Notes under the pieces: model-generated
What the model was told of the DNA's origin: nothing
The model's input: the letters and a program-made list of their open reading frames with translations, nothing else
Databases searched by the model: none
From: Zingiber officinale
Taxonomy: Eukaryota > Streptophyta > Magnoliopsida > Zingiberales > Zingiberaceae
Direction of reading: 5' to 3'
Assembly (NCBI RefSeq): GCF_018446385.1
Contig: NC_056000.1
Coordinates: 51,430,722 to 51,494,721, forward strand
DNA length: 64,000 nucleotides
Shown here: piece by piece, positions 23,545 through 35,636 of the stretch
Numbering within the stretch: the first letter of the stretch is position 1
Layout of the letters: every line of letters starts with the position of its first letter
Made by a program: the position numbers and the translations under genes

Positions 23545-23975
23545 ATCTAGTGGGAGTTTGTACTATATATGTTTTCTATATATGGTTGGTTATGTTGATG
23601 AAACATATGTATTTGGAGATTATCTGATCAGATATAAAGTTCAATGTTTACTTCAGTACACTTTGTATAACTTAAGTTAAAGTTTTGATCTCACTTTGGT
23701 TATAAGGAGAACCAGTTGAAAATTGACATGAATAGATCACCTTGCATATAATTTTCATGCCACATATTCATAATTGATCTATGTCATTTGATTATATTGA
23801 TGTGCGTGACTATTGATGATTTAATTGTGAAAGATACAACGAAGACTACATTGATCCTATGTTTATATAATTAATGGACGAGATTGGTAAGGAAACCCTA
23901 CAGCTATGATGGCAAAAGTTATGAGCTCATTAAAGTTAACATTTATAAGTTTACACATATGGTCCAGTGGGAGAT

Positions 23976-24418
23976 TGTTAGAATTTTGGGACCATAATTA
24001 TAATTATAAATGTCTAATGTCATTAATTAAAGAAGTCATAGTTTAATGTGATCTAATTTATAATTAAGGAATATGACTTAAGGGTTTAATTGTTATGAAT
24101 AAATTAATGTGGATACCATGTGCAATTTCTAATTTGTTGAGGGGTCAAATTAGAAATAGGCAAACTTATGTTTCTATAAATAAGAGTTATGATCCCAGTT
24201 TGCAGAAAATATACTTTTGTTTTGTTTCCTCATCGACAAAACTCTCTGGATACTAAGGAAGATCTGCAAATTGAAGATCTTGCCCAAATCGACTGCGTGC
24301 ATACTATGGATTCTGGTACGTTTCAGTAATTTCTGTCTATCCAGTTTATAATTTCTTAAGAATTGAATAGAATGCATAAATTTTGTGTTGATATTTCTCA
24401 ACCCAATTTTTACTATCA
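23976..24418 (+). repeat. 3' LTR of the Copia element
   Basis: Starts TGTTAG directly after agtgggagat (purine tract) and ends TACTATCA, followed by the target duplication gattt. About 13 bp longer than the 5' LTR because of a gap near its start. Confidence 0.88.
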
Positions 24419-24423
24419 GATTT

Positions 24424-24952
24424 TCCTTAGAATGAGGTTAAGCATAAGATGGGAAATTTAGGAATTTAAATAATAGTTTAGAAAGCAACTAAAGGGGCAA
24501 GTAAGCTAGCAAGTCTCAATAACATAGCGGTGCACATGAACACAAATTTAACAGAGTTTATTAAACAGAACAGTATACAATACTAAATCAATTTCAAGCG
24601 AAAAGATACAATAAATAAGCAAATAAGCATATGATATAAACAAGAGTACAAATCAACATATCAAACATAAAACATAAGGAATGAACATTAGTAATTGACA
24701 TTTTATGCTACCGATCCCACTGGATTTCATTGACACCTCTTTACCAAACAAGTGTTCAAAGTAATCTAAGTCAATATTGATGAAGGGCATATCAAGGCCA
24801 AGTGCACAACACCCAAGACGTGAGTGGTTCGCTTGGAGAAACTTCAGCAATCCCTTGGAGTGGTGTATATACCTGCCATGGTGTGATATGAGTCCACACG
24901 GTGAAGCCTATTCTTACCACACACATTTGACAACTCGAATACTGCAAAGTAT
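24424..24952. repeat. Distal part of R copy 1
   Basis: Resumes unit R after the Copia insertion and matches 54128-54660 in reverse complement. A minus-strand frame around 24718-24850 (LGCCALGLDMPFINIDLDYF) is conserved with the other copy. I do not recognise it, and high DNA identity alone could explain the conservation. It may be another captured gene piece. Confidence 0.6.
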
Positions 24953-25470
24953 CACTACATAACATATGCTGCAACTACTAATACCCCACATTGTGAGATA
25001 AAATGAGTGGTCGAGAAACAATAAGGAATATAAAGTTCTATTTTAAGATATTGAGAACAAAGTTAAGTGCATTATATAAATCAAGGATGGTAATATCAAG
25101 TGTTGAAGTCAAAAACATCATTGTAAGAGTTATTATGGAATTATTGGATCAATTTGTAAAATAATCACAATTGAAGATTTGCTTATAAGAAAGGATTCTC
25201 AAATTTATAGATGTTTTTTTATTTATTTATAGAGTACAATATCAATAGTCATAACTTAATCAATTGGATTTTTAATTAAATAAGTCTATTATGGTCAATC
25301 TATAATAATGGTCATATTCTTTTAATAGCTGTGTCACTATCAAGGTATAAAATCTTGAACCTATACTGTTGTGTTAAATAATCAAATAGTAATGACTTGT
25401 TAATCATCTTCATTAAGTAACTGGGTTTAGTAACTTAGTTAAATATTGAATCATGGTCTTTAACTAACAT

Positions 25471-25508
<38 letters not shown>

Positions 25509-25835
25509 TATTAGAGCTACGTATATTAGGCTAAATTTTATTAATTTAGTTGGGCTTAGGAATTATGGACAACTGATTCAACCTACTAACCAGGTTTAAG
25601 TGTGCTAATTCTATGAACTTGGTGTAAATCAAGATTAAGAACAAGATATGATCATGAACCAATTTGTGTTTAAGAAAGCTAATAATTATAATTAATCAAA
25701 CTAAGTTAAATTCATCAAATAACTAATCAAGTCATCATTGGTTGGTTGCATGCTACATGTATGTTCATTATTGTGCCTCTTACATCTCAAGTTAAGGTAA
25801 TAATTACCTTAAATTATAAAACTATGGATACCAAA
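24953..25835. other. AT-rich stretch with a TA microsatellite
   Basis: No gene or element end recognised. A pure TA run lies at about 25480-25504. Confidence 0.5.
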
Positions 25836-26431
25836 CAGGAGAAAATCGGCTGGTTTGATCCTATTTTATTTTACTACGATTTGATTTTTTCGATTTCGGT
25901 TTTAAAAATCTTTGATCCAAAATCAAACCATATTATTACGGTTCGGTCTAATTTTTATTATAATACCATCCAATTTATATGGTCTTTTATATACGATTTA
26001 TATAATAAATTAAATTGATTTTGTGCGACTACATATATTAGTTTAGAGACAAAGAAAAAGTATCAATTTATTAAAATAATTATAAATTTAAAGTAATAAT
26101 AAAATTTTATTATCCGGTAATAATAAGTAAATATATAAATATATAATTTGATTGTGCTATTATATTACAAATGATAATTAGAGGTCCAATCCACTTATAT
26201 GGCCCAATATCTATAAAAATCATATTTTAAGTATAATATGATAAATTCGGTTTACTCAATTTTTTGGAGGTCAAAATCGTAAAACGAACCGAATAATCGA
26301 ATTTTAAAAAACTTAAACTGAAACCGGTCGAAACACCGAAAAAACCGAATAAAAAAAATCGAATAAAAAAAAACCCAAAATTTTCGATTCGGTCGATTTT
26401 TTCGGTTTTAACCAAATTATGCCCACCCCTA
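25836..26431. mobile_element. hAT-type MITE, left end damaged
   Basis: Its right end (ATGCCCACCCCTA) and interior match the intact MITE at 55868-56409, and the following gtgcaaga (26432-26439) is the same target site. The left TAGGGGTGG end and left target copy are missing; homology begins at atcgg near 25843. A rearrangement therefore ended close to the MITE tip. Confidence 0.75.
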
Positions 26432-26937
26432 GTGCAAGAGTTATACTGAGATCTTGTAAGAATATGATGGAAGTCCTTCAAAGGCTACAAGATCTGTAAG
26501 TCTTACATGTCCAATAAATGGTATAACACTCCCCCACATACCCTGATTTTCTTTGAGATATCAAAGAAAGGAGCAAGTTGTGCTAACTTAGATTTTAAAA
26601 TTACATCATAATAAAAAATAATGCATTCATTTAAAGAAAATACCTTATAGTTTATTAAGCAAGCACAAAAGCCCATGGAATTCCATTAATCTCAAGATTC
26701 ATCAAATTTCTATGTGGATATCAAAAATCCTACAAATTTATGATGTTTAATTGTGGACAAAACTAAATTCCAAAAGTTCTTGAGAAACCTCCTACAAAAG
26801 AATATAGACCATGAGTGTTCATTAGTGAAAAACCATAGCTAAGTGCAAATGATTATCCCCTCCAATCACATCCGAGACTTTTTAGACTATATAAAATGAG
26901 TAAAAGTAAAATACAGAAATAGGATAAGCAATAACAC
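26432..26937 (-). pseudogene. 2OG-like gene fragment, truncated third copy
   Basis: Holds only the first coding-like segment (the LAPFFDI part, about 26470-26590) and its upstream flank on the minus strand. The remainder of the gene is lost beyond the MITE. It matches 56410-56920 more closely than 15676-16180 because both share the MITE insertion. Confidence 0.6.
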
Positions 26938-27620
26938 TAAATTGTGCCAAGGTCGTCGCCACCAGACTCGAGGTCGTGCGGTGGCGTGTCGTGGGATCGC
27001 CAGATGCGTAATAGGAGTCGCCATGTGTCATCACCAAATGTGGATGCGGAGCCGCCAGATATGGCCTTGGGCCGTCGTCGCCAGATGCGGAAGGTGGGAC
27101 CAGGAACAGTGATTGGAGGGATTCAATGGTCCCCACCTGTTTAGCAAGTGGGGACCATTGAATCCCTCCAATCCTTCCAATCACTACAGTGGACCAAGGA
27201 CTGGTCCGCTAAAAGCGGACCAGAGGATCCCTGCTTCATCTCGATGACTTTCTAATTTTTTTGAGGGTTTTTCCAAGACCCGATTGTCGCTCAAGTTCCA
27301 GGTGAAGTTTCGCTCGATGGAATTAACCTTGGTTTTCATTTTTTGCTTGGTAGCGTGTTCATGGTGTTAATGAAACTCGCCGCCAAGAAACGCCACCGAG
27401 ACGAGCCCGCATCTGGCTGCTCCACATTCGCATTTGGCGAATCAGCGTCTGGTGGCGACACATGGCGACACCGACTACGCATCCAATAACCTCGCACCGC
27501 GTGGCTGCACGACCTCGCGTTTGGCGGCAACGACCCTGCATCTGGCGGCTCCGCATCCGCATATGGCAGATCAGCATCTGCCGACGACACATGACTACAC
27601 CGACTTTGATTGTATCCCCA
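26938..27620. mobile_element. GC-rich foldback-like element, segment A copy
   Basis: Same element as 14945-15675 in the opposite orientation. Two inverted blocks of agatgcgg-type repeats flank a centre with a hairpin (27112-27170, arms attggagggattcaatggtc and its complement). It also carries a block, tggtccgctaaaagcggacca, with a second small inverted repeat near 27205. Confidence 0.6.
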
Positions 27621-27889
27621 ACACTTCTTACAAACTAAATATTTCTATTTAGAACGAAGTTTATTGAATATTTTACTAATAAGAGTTTAGTCCACTAGCA
27701 ATTGACTAAACATGACAAAAGTTGGAAGAAGATTGTTGATGCACTAGAGAAAGGTCATCAGATGACTTACATGATCAAGTAGGCCAAACAACTAGAAAAA
27801 GGTTGAGTTGACTTAAATATTAGTAATCAAGTAAATTAGTTTAGTTAAATTAAGTTGAGTTGACTAAAGGGTTTGTTGCTATTTAGAAG

Positions 27890-29010
27890 TGTTAGTGCAA
27901 TCAACCTCTGACTAAAGTTGATAGATTGACCAAGTTTAATTGATCAAACTCGAGTTGACTCAAGTTAGATTTTGATGTTTGATAAATATGTTAGTTGATC
28001 AAGTGAGACATTAAGTATGTTAAGGTTGATTAGATACTTGAGAGTCGATCAATATATTAGTTGGTTGAGCGAAGAGTCAAATAGATTAATGTTGACTAGA
28101 TACTTAACGATGGAGAAATTCAAATGGGTTACAGTTGATCAAACACTTAACATACAAGAAAAAATTCCGAGTTATGGTTGACTAGACACTTGCATGTAAA
28201 AAAAGAAGTTTAGGTAGATCACTGTTGACTGGACACCTAGTGATAGGAAGATCAATGGGGAGTTGGCAAATAAAAGTCCAAGTGGATCAAATGTTGATCG
28301 AATAGTTGGCAATGAGGAAAGTCCAATAGGGAGTGGCAAGGTATGAAGTCTGAGTGGATCATCAAGGATTAGATACTTAGCACATGGGTGAAGTCCTAGC
28401 AGGTCAAGAATGATTAAATGTTAGGCAATAACAAATTTCTGATAGGTCAAGATTGATAGGATATTATGCAATGAAAAATCCTAATGGATTGAGGTCAATC
28501 AAATACTAAGTGAGGGGATAATTTAGCCTTCAAAATACTAAAATAGAGAACAATCGATTGTCAAGAAGTTGCAATTGATTGGTAACTCTAAACCTTTGGG
28601 GTTTGAGGTGAGAAAGAAGACTTGCAACTCAACTGCCCAATTCAATTGTCTTGTTGAACTAGCCAATTTTTGAGAATTTGAGGACGAAGTGTTGCTGAAT
28701 TTTTCACTATTAAAAGGCAATCCAAAGCTATAAAAGAGTAAGCAAAACAAAGGTTCACTTATAAAGCTGTTTTCGCTTTCATTTCTATTTGTATCTTGTA
28801 TTCGTTGTATTGCTTGTAAAACCTATTGTAAGAGGTTTCCTCGTCTCCGGAAGGTATCCAAAAAAAGAAAGTTAATGATAGTAGTTGTTACAACTAGTTC
28901 TTAAATATAGTCGTCTTGGGAGATAGTGAACTAAGTAAAATCAAGTATGTTAGCAATTATCTCATGTTGTATTGTATTTTGTTTTAAGTTTTCACTGCAT
29001 GTGTCTCACA
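27890..29010 (+). repeat. LTR remnant, family 5
   Basis: Starts TGTTAGTGCAATC, the LTR opening style of SIRE-like Copia elements, and plausibly ends GTGTCTCACA. It contains the palindrome ACAATCGATTGT (28550-28561) and a TATA box, ctataaaag, near 28728-28736. No target-site duplication or internal region is clear. The 3' portion is also present at 57066-57290, where the 5' part is deleted. Confidence 0.5.
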
Positions 29011-29438
29011 CGGGTCTTAAAAAGAAGCTTATACGATAATGAAAAAAATTGACTAGAAAAATGAGTAGTCAATTAAGCTCACATAGAACAACATTTTGTA
29101 GTTTGTTTGAAGACAACTCAAAGGGACAATGGAAGCTTGTCAAGACCGATGAAAGATAGGCTTGAAAAAGACCAAAGAAAGTGCGCCCACATTGAAAATT
29201 ATTTTCTTTATTTTGTTTTAATCTTATTGTTGTTTTACTTACAAGTTTAACTTGTTTTATTGCTTCATTGTAAGAGTTTTTGTAAGAGATTTCTTTGCCT
29301 CCTAACAAGAGAAAAGATAGTGCAAAGTTAGGTCATGAAGTCGGTGATTTGGAGCCACATAAAAGAAAGTATTTAGCTGTGTTTTATTGTTATTATTTCA
29401 TGTTATGTTTTCATTGCACAACTAACAATTAAAATTCA
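29011..29438. other. LTR-like or leader sequence, unassigned
   Basis: Repeats the style of the preceding LTR (ttgtaagagtttttgtaagagatttc, then ttttcattgcacaactaaca) and is shared with 57291-57704. No gene. Confidence 0.4.
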
Positions 29439-29446
29439 CTTATATT

Positions 29447-30051
29447 TAGGGGTGAGCAAAAATTCGGTTAAATCGAAAAAATCGACCGAATAGACCGAAT
29501 TTAAAAATTCGGTTCGGTTTATTCGGAAATTCATTTTTTAAAAAAAAATCGATTATTTTGGTTATATCAGTTCGGTTTCGATTTTAAAAATTATTATTCG
29601 GTTAAACCGAAATAATATTAATTAGAATTTAAAAATAAAACCCTAGTCCATCTCTAGCACTCTATTAATATAAGTTATATTTAAGGAATTAACCGAAATA
29701 ATACATATAACTTATATTTAAGCCGAGTTATTAGGGTTTTACAATGTTTAATTATAATAATATTCAAATAACTTATATTTGAATAAATCGGTTTGTAAAA
29801 TTCTAATTAACCGAAAAATAGAGTGCTAGAGTTATACGTATATTAGTATATTTATAATTTTTTTAAAAAAGAAAATAAATTCAATTATTTCGGTTTAAAA
29901 CCGAATTAACCGATATTATATCGGTTCGGTTATTTCGGGGGTTTTTTTTTTTAATTTCGGTCGGTTAAATTGGTTCAAAAAAAATTCGATTTATTTGGTT
30001 TTCGATTTATTTGATTCGATCGATTCGATTTTGACCTAATGCTTAGCCCTA
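29447..30051. mobile_element. hAT-type MITE, segment A copy
   Basis: Opens TAGGGGTGAGCAAAAATTCGG and closes TAATGCTTAGCCCTA. Target duplication cttatatt/cctatatt lies at 29439-29446 and 30052-30059 with one mismatch. The interior is AT-rich with many cggtt words and no ORF. The orthologous copy is at 57713-58299. Confidence 0.8.
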
Positions 30052-30248
30052 CCTATATTGATTCTATAATTAGGATAAATATAATTTCTAATGCTAATAC
30101 AAATAACAAATAAACAAGGTTGAATATAATTCCTATTGCCATTACAAAACTAGCTAATAATTTTAATATTAAAATAAAGATTCTTTTACAAGTAGTCATT
30201 TTAAAATATTAATAGTTTTGACATTGTGATATCTTTAATATCCCCTTT

Positions 30249-30880
30249 TGATCCTGTCCGAACAAGGAGTCAACGGACGCTGGGGATGTGGCACTCCCTG
30301 CTAGATCCTCGAGTGCTCCGGCGAACCTGCAACAAAACCGAGCCGGGAGGAGTGTCCCGGCGACGGCCCTCCGACGCTCAAGTCAGGCGAGGAGTAACAA
30401 AGTGGTGACTTCAGAGATTCAGACCAGCGTACCTCCGGTGAAGAAATGGAGACCTTATATAGACCTCTCGAAGGAGCCTGGGCGCGCCAATCAAAGCAAT
30501 CACCTGCTTTCGACCATGCCCAGGTATGGGCCTGTCAGAAGGGCATCCATAAGGCCATACTGCTACTGTATCGACCTCTCCATGATGTGACGGCAAGACC
30601 CTCTATCGTGAAATCTTGTGTACGGCATAATCATCAGACATGCCTTTGCTGACATCCCATATCCCGAGCCGAACGAATAGGCCGCTCGGCTAACCTTTGT
30701 ATCCTCGTCCTTATCCTGGCCGAACGGACCACCCGCTCGGCCATTCAGTCCTCCCGCCTTGGCGTCGGAAACCCAAGTCTATGGCTAGGTTATCTCTGGC
30801 TCCGCTCGGACCTGCTCAACTGCTTGACGCGGCCATTACCCGCTTAGTCAGCCCTCCATCCGTCCTCAGACTGGGACCCT
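30249..30880 (-). repeat. 3' LTR of the Tat element
   Basis: Matches 37530-38154 closely but stops near 30880. The outermost U3 end and purine tract (36 bp in the other LTR) are not recognisable, so a small deletion or rearrangement removed that junction. Confidence 0.75.
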
Positions 30881-31578
30881 ATTCCCTTCAAGTCTAGTCG
30901 AAGGAGGCAGTGAGTCCGACTGACTGGACTATGTGTCCGAGCGGGCGGTCGTCGCCTTACCGTCGCTTATAATATCCCTTGAGTCGTTCGACCTTTATGC
31001 CAAATTCAGCCGCTCGGCTCTTCGTTTTGGATGTCTTGGCGCTCAACGTGGATGTTTGCTTGTCTAAATCTTCTCGAAAATCATGCAAATCCTTTTCATT
31101 AAGTCGAAGCATGTGCGGTATGGGCGCATTAATTGCGCCTGGTGACAGAGCGCCACGTGGCTCTTCTCGCGTAGCGGTGATGATCCGTACGATGGGACGC
31201 CGATTGTTTTGAAATGGACAGTTAGATGATGACCTCGTCTCTCGTGACCTGCATCTGACGGACGAGGCCGACCAGCCTCGTTCGCATAAAGCCTTCGTCT
31301 TCGCCCTTACGCTGCATTCTCTGTTTAATTGCGCGTCCTCCGTCGAAGGTGCCCACGGCTGCATCATTCCGGCTGTCCTAGTTCTTGCCTCTTGGTGGTT
31401 TTCGGCTTTCTGGTGATCCTCTCCGTTCATCTTCCCTCAGTAAGCTTCTCCCTTCCTTTCGTTCGGCCTTTCCCTTTCGCGGGGAACTCCCTTCGTCCCC
31501 TTGCTTGCGAACTTTTATCTGTCCTCCGTTTCCGAGTTTCTTTCGGCTTCCTTCTTTCTTTTTCTTGGTACTTTAGTC

Positions 31579-33869
31579 ATGGCGAGCACTTCCGTACCCG
31601 CTGTTGATGTTCATGGCCCTTGGTATATGACTATGGAGAGTAAATTTGACGAGGAGGGCGCTCGGCGTCTTGTTCGGACGTACGGGATCCCGGACGACCA
31701 TGAAATAGTTGTAGCCGACCCGACCGACCGGCCCCATAACCCGCCGATCGGTACCATTTGTTTTTTTCTGGACCAATTCCAGGGCGGCCTTAGATTTCCT
31801 ACCCATCGTTTTGTTTTGGAAGTTTGTAATTATTTTCGCATCCCGCTCGGCCAACTTGTGTCGAATTCCTTTAGGCTGCTGAGCGGGGTGGTCGTCCTCT
31901 TTAAGCTGCACAGTATCCCACTCGACCCCAAAATATTCCACTACTTCTTCTACCCCAAACAATCCGAGTTGGGTACTTTTATTTTCCAAAGTAGAATAGG
32001 CTTCAAATTTTTTGAGAATATGCCGACCTCCAACAAGCACTGGAAGGAGTTCTTCTTCTATATACGACTTCCCGAGCGGCCAGCATTCAGAACCAAATGG
32101 CAGACCGCTGTGCCGACCCAGCCGGAGCTCGGCAAATTCAGAAGCAATCCAGCCTACCTTCATGCGGCAAACTGGTTGTCCGGTCAGCGATACAAAATCG
32201 ACCAGTTGCTTCTCAAGGGGGTGTTGTACATTTTTGGATTATCTCCCGTTCGGGCTAATCTTCCCTACCGCATGGGTAAGGACTCTTTACTCACTTCGCC
32301 TTTTTTGTCTAACTGATTTTAATTTTTTCTACTACAGCTGAAGTCATGTGGCGCTCCAAGGCTACTGATCATCTGAAATTGAAAGCCGTGAAAATTGAGG
32401 CGGCTACCAAAAAAGAACTCGCCGAGCGGGCTCTAATCCCCAGTCGCCCGGCAGCTACAGGAGAGGGGGGGACACAGTCCGCCCCTGAAACAGAAGTTAC
32501 CCCAGCCGCTTCAACGGAGGTTGAGGCGGATCCTGTTTCCTCTGCTCCAGCAGAGCTGGGAGTCTCCCAGGCCGGGGATTCACCACTGGAAGTTCGGCGG
32601 AAACGTCGAAGGGACTCCAGCCTTCCGCCGACCCCAGAGGGCGAACCACAGGCGCCGATCGAGATCGCTTCGCCAGATCGCACGCCGTCGCAGATCAGGA
32701 CCCCCGTGGCCTCGCCCACCACACAGCCCTCTGGCTCTCCTCCACGGACTCGTCATCGCTTACAACGGTTGGGCGAGACCTCAACCATAGGGGAGTCCTC
32801 GGGCCAGGCGACTGCGGCTGAGGAAGTGCCGGCCGGCCACCCGACCATCAAGACTACCCTTCGATTCCCATCGGAGGAATATTTATTGTTTGCCGATCGG
32901 CCATCAAGCCCCGTTCATGAAATAACCTTGACGGGTTCGCTCGCCAAACTTTTCGAGGACGCCCAGATTCGGGTGGCCCTCATGACGCCCAAGCAGCTCG
33001 GCGATAACCACATGCAGCAGGCCACTCAGGTAGGTTCATTTTTCTTCCTGCGCCATGCTACTGTTTGGTTTCTGATTTTATTATTTCACTTACAGCATTG
33101 GGCGGAGCAAATCACCACTAGCCATCGGCTGGCCGAGCTGGAGGATCTCATGGAAAAACTCCAAGTCTCGGGGGGTCCATCGGCCGAGCGGGAGAAACAA
33201 GCCCGCGAGGCCGAACAGAAGAAGGCCGCCAACCTGGCTACAAAGGTGGCTCGACTTGAAGGATTGGTGAAGAAACGCGACGCATACGTGAAGCGCGCCA
33301 GTAGCCGGAAGAAGCGGGCGATCGCTGATCTGGACAAGATGAAAGTTGAAGTCCGAGCCCTAGATCAGCAATCTAAGGATCTGGAAGCCCAATTAACTGC
33401 CGAACGGGATGGGCGCTCAGCTGAACGCACTAAAGCGGAGGTGGACCAAAAAGTTCTCCAAGATTCACTAATTGCCTCCCGAGCGGCGCTCATAAAGTAC
33501 AAGGAGAGAGAGCCGAGTCGCCTAGCAGCAGCGCGCCAAGAATACCTCCGCTCGGAGCGGTTCGGCGCAAAATTTGGTGGCAACGTCTCCTCAACTTTCG
33601 CCGAGGCGGTCAAGGTCACCACGGCGTACTGGAAGAAGGGAGGGCACCTTCCTGCTGACCTGAGCATTCCCTCTTCAGATCTGGCGGCTATGATTGACGA
33701 TATCCCGGACGCCTTTTTAATTTTGAGGACCCGGAGTGAGGCGAGTTCTTCCAAGTACTTCGGATGTAAAATTTTTGTACGCGCCGTTCGGCATAGTTGC
33801 GTTTCTTTGCTTGTATTTTTGTTTGCCCTTCATTGCCCTTTTTTTTGTCTGTTTGGTGCTTATCCGTAG
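31579..33869 (+). CDS. Antisense Transposase_28-like ORF of the Tat element
   Basis: ATG at 31579. Exon 1 (31579-32275) encodes a domain like the plant putative gypsy-type transposon domain (PF04195): HGPWYMTMESKFDEEGARR, then PIGTICFFLDQFQGGLRFP and HWKEFFFYIRLPE. A 62 bp GT-AG intron (32276-32337) restores the frame into exon 2, which has a Pro/Ser/Thr-rich linker. A second GT-AG intron (33030-33095, 66 bp) is a multiple of three and can be read through. The last part is a long Lys/Glu-rich coiled coil (about 33110-33530). Function is unknown. The introns are in the antisense direction to the genomic RNA, so retrotransposition would not remove them. A G-box, CCACGTGG, lies at about 31153. 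Confidence 0.75.
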
Positions 33870-34093
33870 AGTCAGTTAAGCTCCACGTGTTCCCCACTAG
33901 GCGACCGATCAGGTTAATCAGTTGACTTGTTTTCCTCGAAATCGTTTAGCGCTTGGCTATGCTGTTTGCATTCAGTGAATGCGAAGTATTGGCAAACTGA
34001 TGGCCGATCGGACTTAATCAATTTAGTACTTGCGAACGCTCGTTATTTGGCGTCCTTAGTTTCGTCCAGTAAGCTCACAGTCGCGGGTTCGAC

Positions 34094-34640
34094 TCTCGAT
34101 CTTTAACGACGGAGCTCGTCGGCGCGGATATTTATAGCCGGTCGGCGCGGCTCTCGATCTTTAACGACGGAGCTCGTCGGCGCGGATATTTATAGCCGGT
34201 CGGCGCGGCTCTCGATCTTTAACGACGGAGCTCGTCGGCGCGGATATTTATAGCCGGTCGGCGCGGCTCTCGATCTTTAACGACGGAGCTCGTCGGTGCG
34301 GATATTTATAGCCGGTCGGCGCGGCTCTCGATCTTTAATGACGGAGCTCGTCGGCGCGGATATTTATAGCCGGTCGGCGCGGCTCTCGATCTTTAACGAC
34401 GGAGCTCGTCGGCGCGGATATTTATAGCCGGTCGGCGCGGCTCTCGATCTTTAACGACGGAGCTCGTCGGCGCGGAGCCGGTCGGCGCGGCTCTCGATCT
34501 TTAACGACGGAGCTCGTCGGCGCGGATATTTATAGTCGGTCGGCGCGGCTCTCGATCTTTAACGACGGAGCTCGTCGGCGCAGATATTTATAGTCGGTCG
34601 GCGCGACTCTCGATCTTTAACGACGGAGCTCGTCGGGCTT
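34094..34640. repeat. 58 bp tandem array in the Tat element
   Basis: About nine and a half nearly identical units containing ctctcgatctttaacgacgg and agctcgtcggcgcggatatt. One unit near 34475 lacks about 14 bp (atatttatagccgg). It lies between the antisense ORF and pol, the hypervariable zone of Tat elements. Confidence 0.92.
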
Positions 34641-34862
34641 TTAAGCCTAATTTGGACAACGTTTACCTGGCCGATCGGCACATGGTCTTCGGAATCGAGC
34701 CTTGGGCTCGTACAATATACCTCCAGCTGAGCAGCTCGGGGCCTTCGTCGTCGAGTGCTTGGCTCCGATAATTTACCTCCGTCCGAGCGGCACGGGGCCT
34801 TCGAAGAACTAACCATTCGGCTATGAACACAGAATGCCTTGGGAATAATTTGTTTCCCAACT

Positions 34863-35636
34863 CTATATGGCTGAAGGTGATTTGCACTCCATGGCCGATC
34901 CAGCATCCGACCTTCTGCATCCTTGAGGTAATAAGCGCCCGAACGGCATCACCGTATAGCAATACGTCCCGTCCGGTGTAACGAAGCTAACTTTTTCCTG
35001 ATCCTCCGGGGCGAGCGGCACTTGATGATAGCCTTGGTAGGCGTCCAACATACATATAAGCTCGCATCCGACTGTAGAATCTACGAGCTGGTCGATTCGG
35101 GGCAAAGGGTAGAAATCCTTCGGGCAAGCTTTGTTCAGATCTCTGAAGTCGATGCACACCCTCCATTTGTTGCCCGGCTTGGAGACGAGCACCACATTTG
35201 CTAACCAGCTTGGGAATTGAACCTCCCGTATGTGGCCGGCCTCTAAGAGTCTTTCTACCTCCGCTCGAATGATAATATTCTGCTCGGCGCTGAAATCTCT
35301 TCTCCTTTGTTTTACTGGCCGAGCGTCCGGCCGGACGTGAAGCTTATGTTGGGCTATGCTGGGGGAGACACCGGGCAGCTCATGCGTCGACCAGGCGAAG
35401 ACGTCATGATTCATCCGGAGGCATTTGACCACTTCTTCTTTCTGTTCGTCCTCCAGGTCGGCGGCAATAAAGGTTGTAGCCTCCGATCGGCTCGGATGGA
35501 TCTGAACCTCCTCCTTTTCATCATAAATTAAAGCAGGAGGTTTCTCGGTTATGGCGTGTACCTCGATCCGTGGAGCTTTTCGCGCTGCGCTGGATTCGGC
35601 TCGGACCATTTCCACATAGCATTTCCGAGCGGCCAA
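34863..35636 (-). pseudogene. Tat reverse transcriptase, truncated
   Basis: Follows the protease frame directly after a TAG stop at 35637-35639. The RT N-terminal half is clear: IREVQFPSWLANVVLVSKPG, WRVCIDFRDLNKACPKDFYP and LDAYQGYHQVPLAPEDQEKV. It reaches the MPFG motif near 34945, then the frame shifts. The catalytic YVDD, RNase H and integrase are absent. Between 34640 and 34860 only non-coding sequence remains. Confidence 0.85.

Larger units (their letters stand above)
17720..24418 (+). mobile_element. Near-complete Copia retrotransposon
   Basis: LTRs of 430 and 443 bp bound a 6.7 kb element flanked by the 5 bp duplication gattt (17715-17719 and 24419-24423). It has a primer site, a leader, gag, protease, integrase, reverse transcriptase, RNase H and a purine tract, in Copia order. 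It inserted into repeat unit R: R copy 2 (minus strand, about 54655-54665) shows the uninterrupted sequence. Three stops and two frameshifts inactivate it. I did not assign a Copia lineage. Confidence 0.92.

Noticed and set aside
25746..26018. 90-codon frame near 25.8 kb
   Set aside because: Crosses the border of an AT-rich spacer and a MITE; no conserved residues in the sister copy.
30957..31430. 157-codon minus-strand frame between the Tat 3' LTR and the antisense ORF
   Set aside because: No recognised domain; it overlaps the likely promoter and start of the antisense ORF and is probably a GC-rich shadow frame.
34094..34640. CRISPR-like regular array
   Set aside because: Units are contiguous 58 bp repeats without unique spacers, inside a plant retrotransposon.
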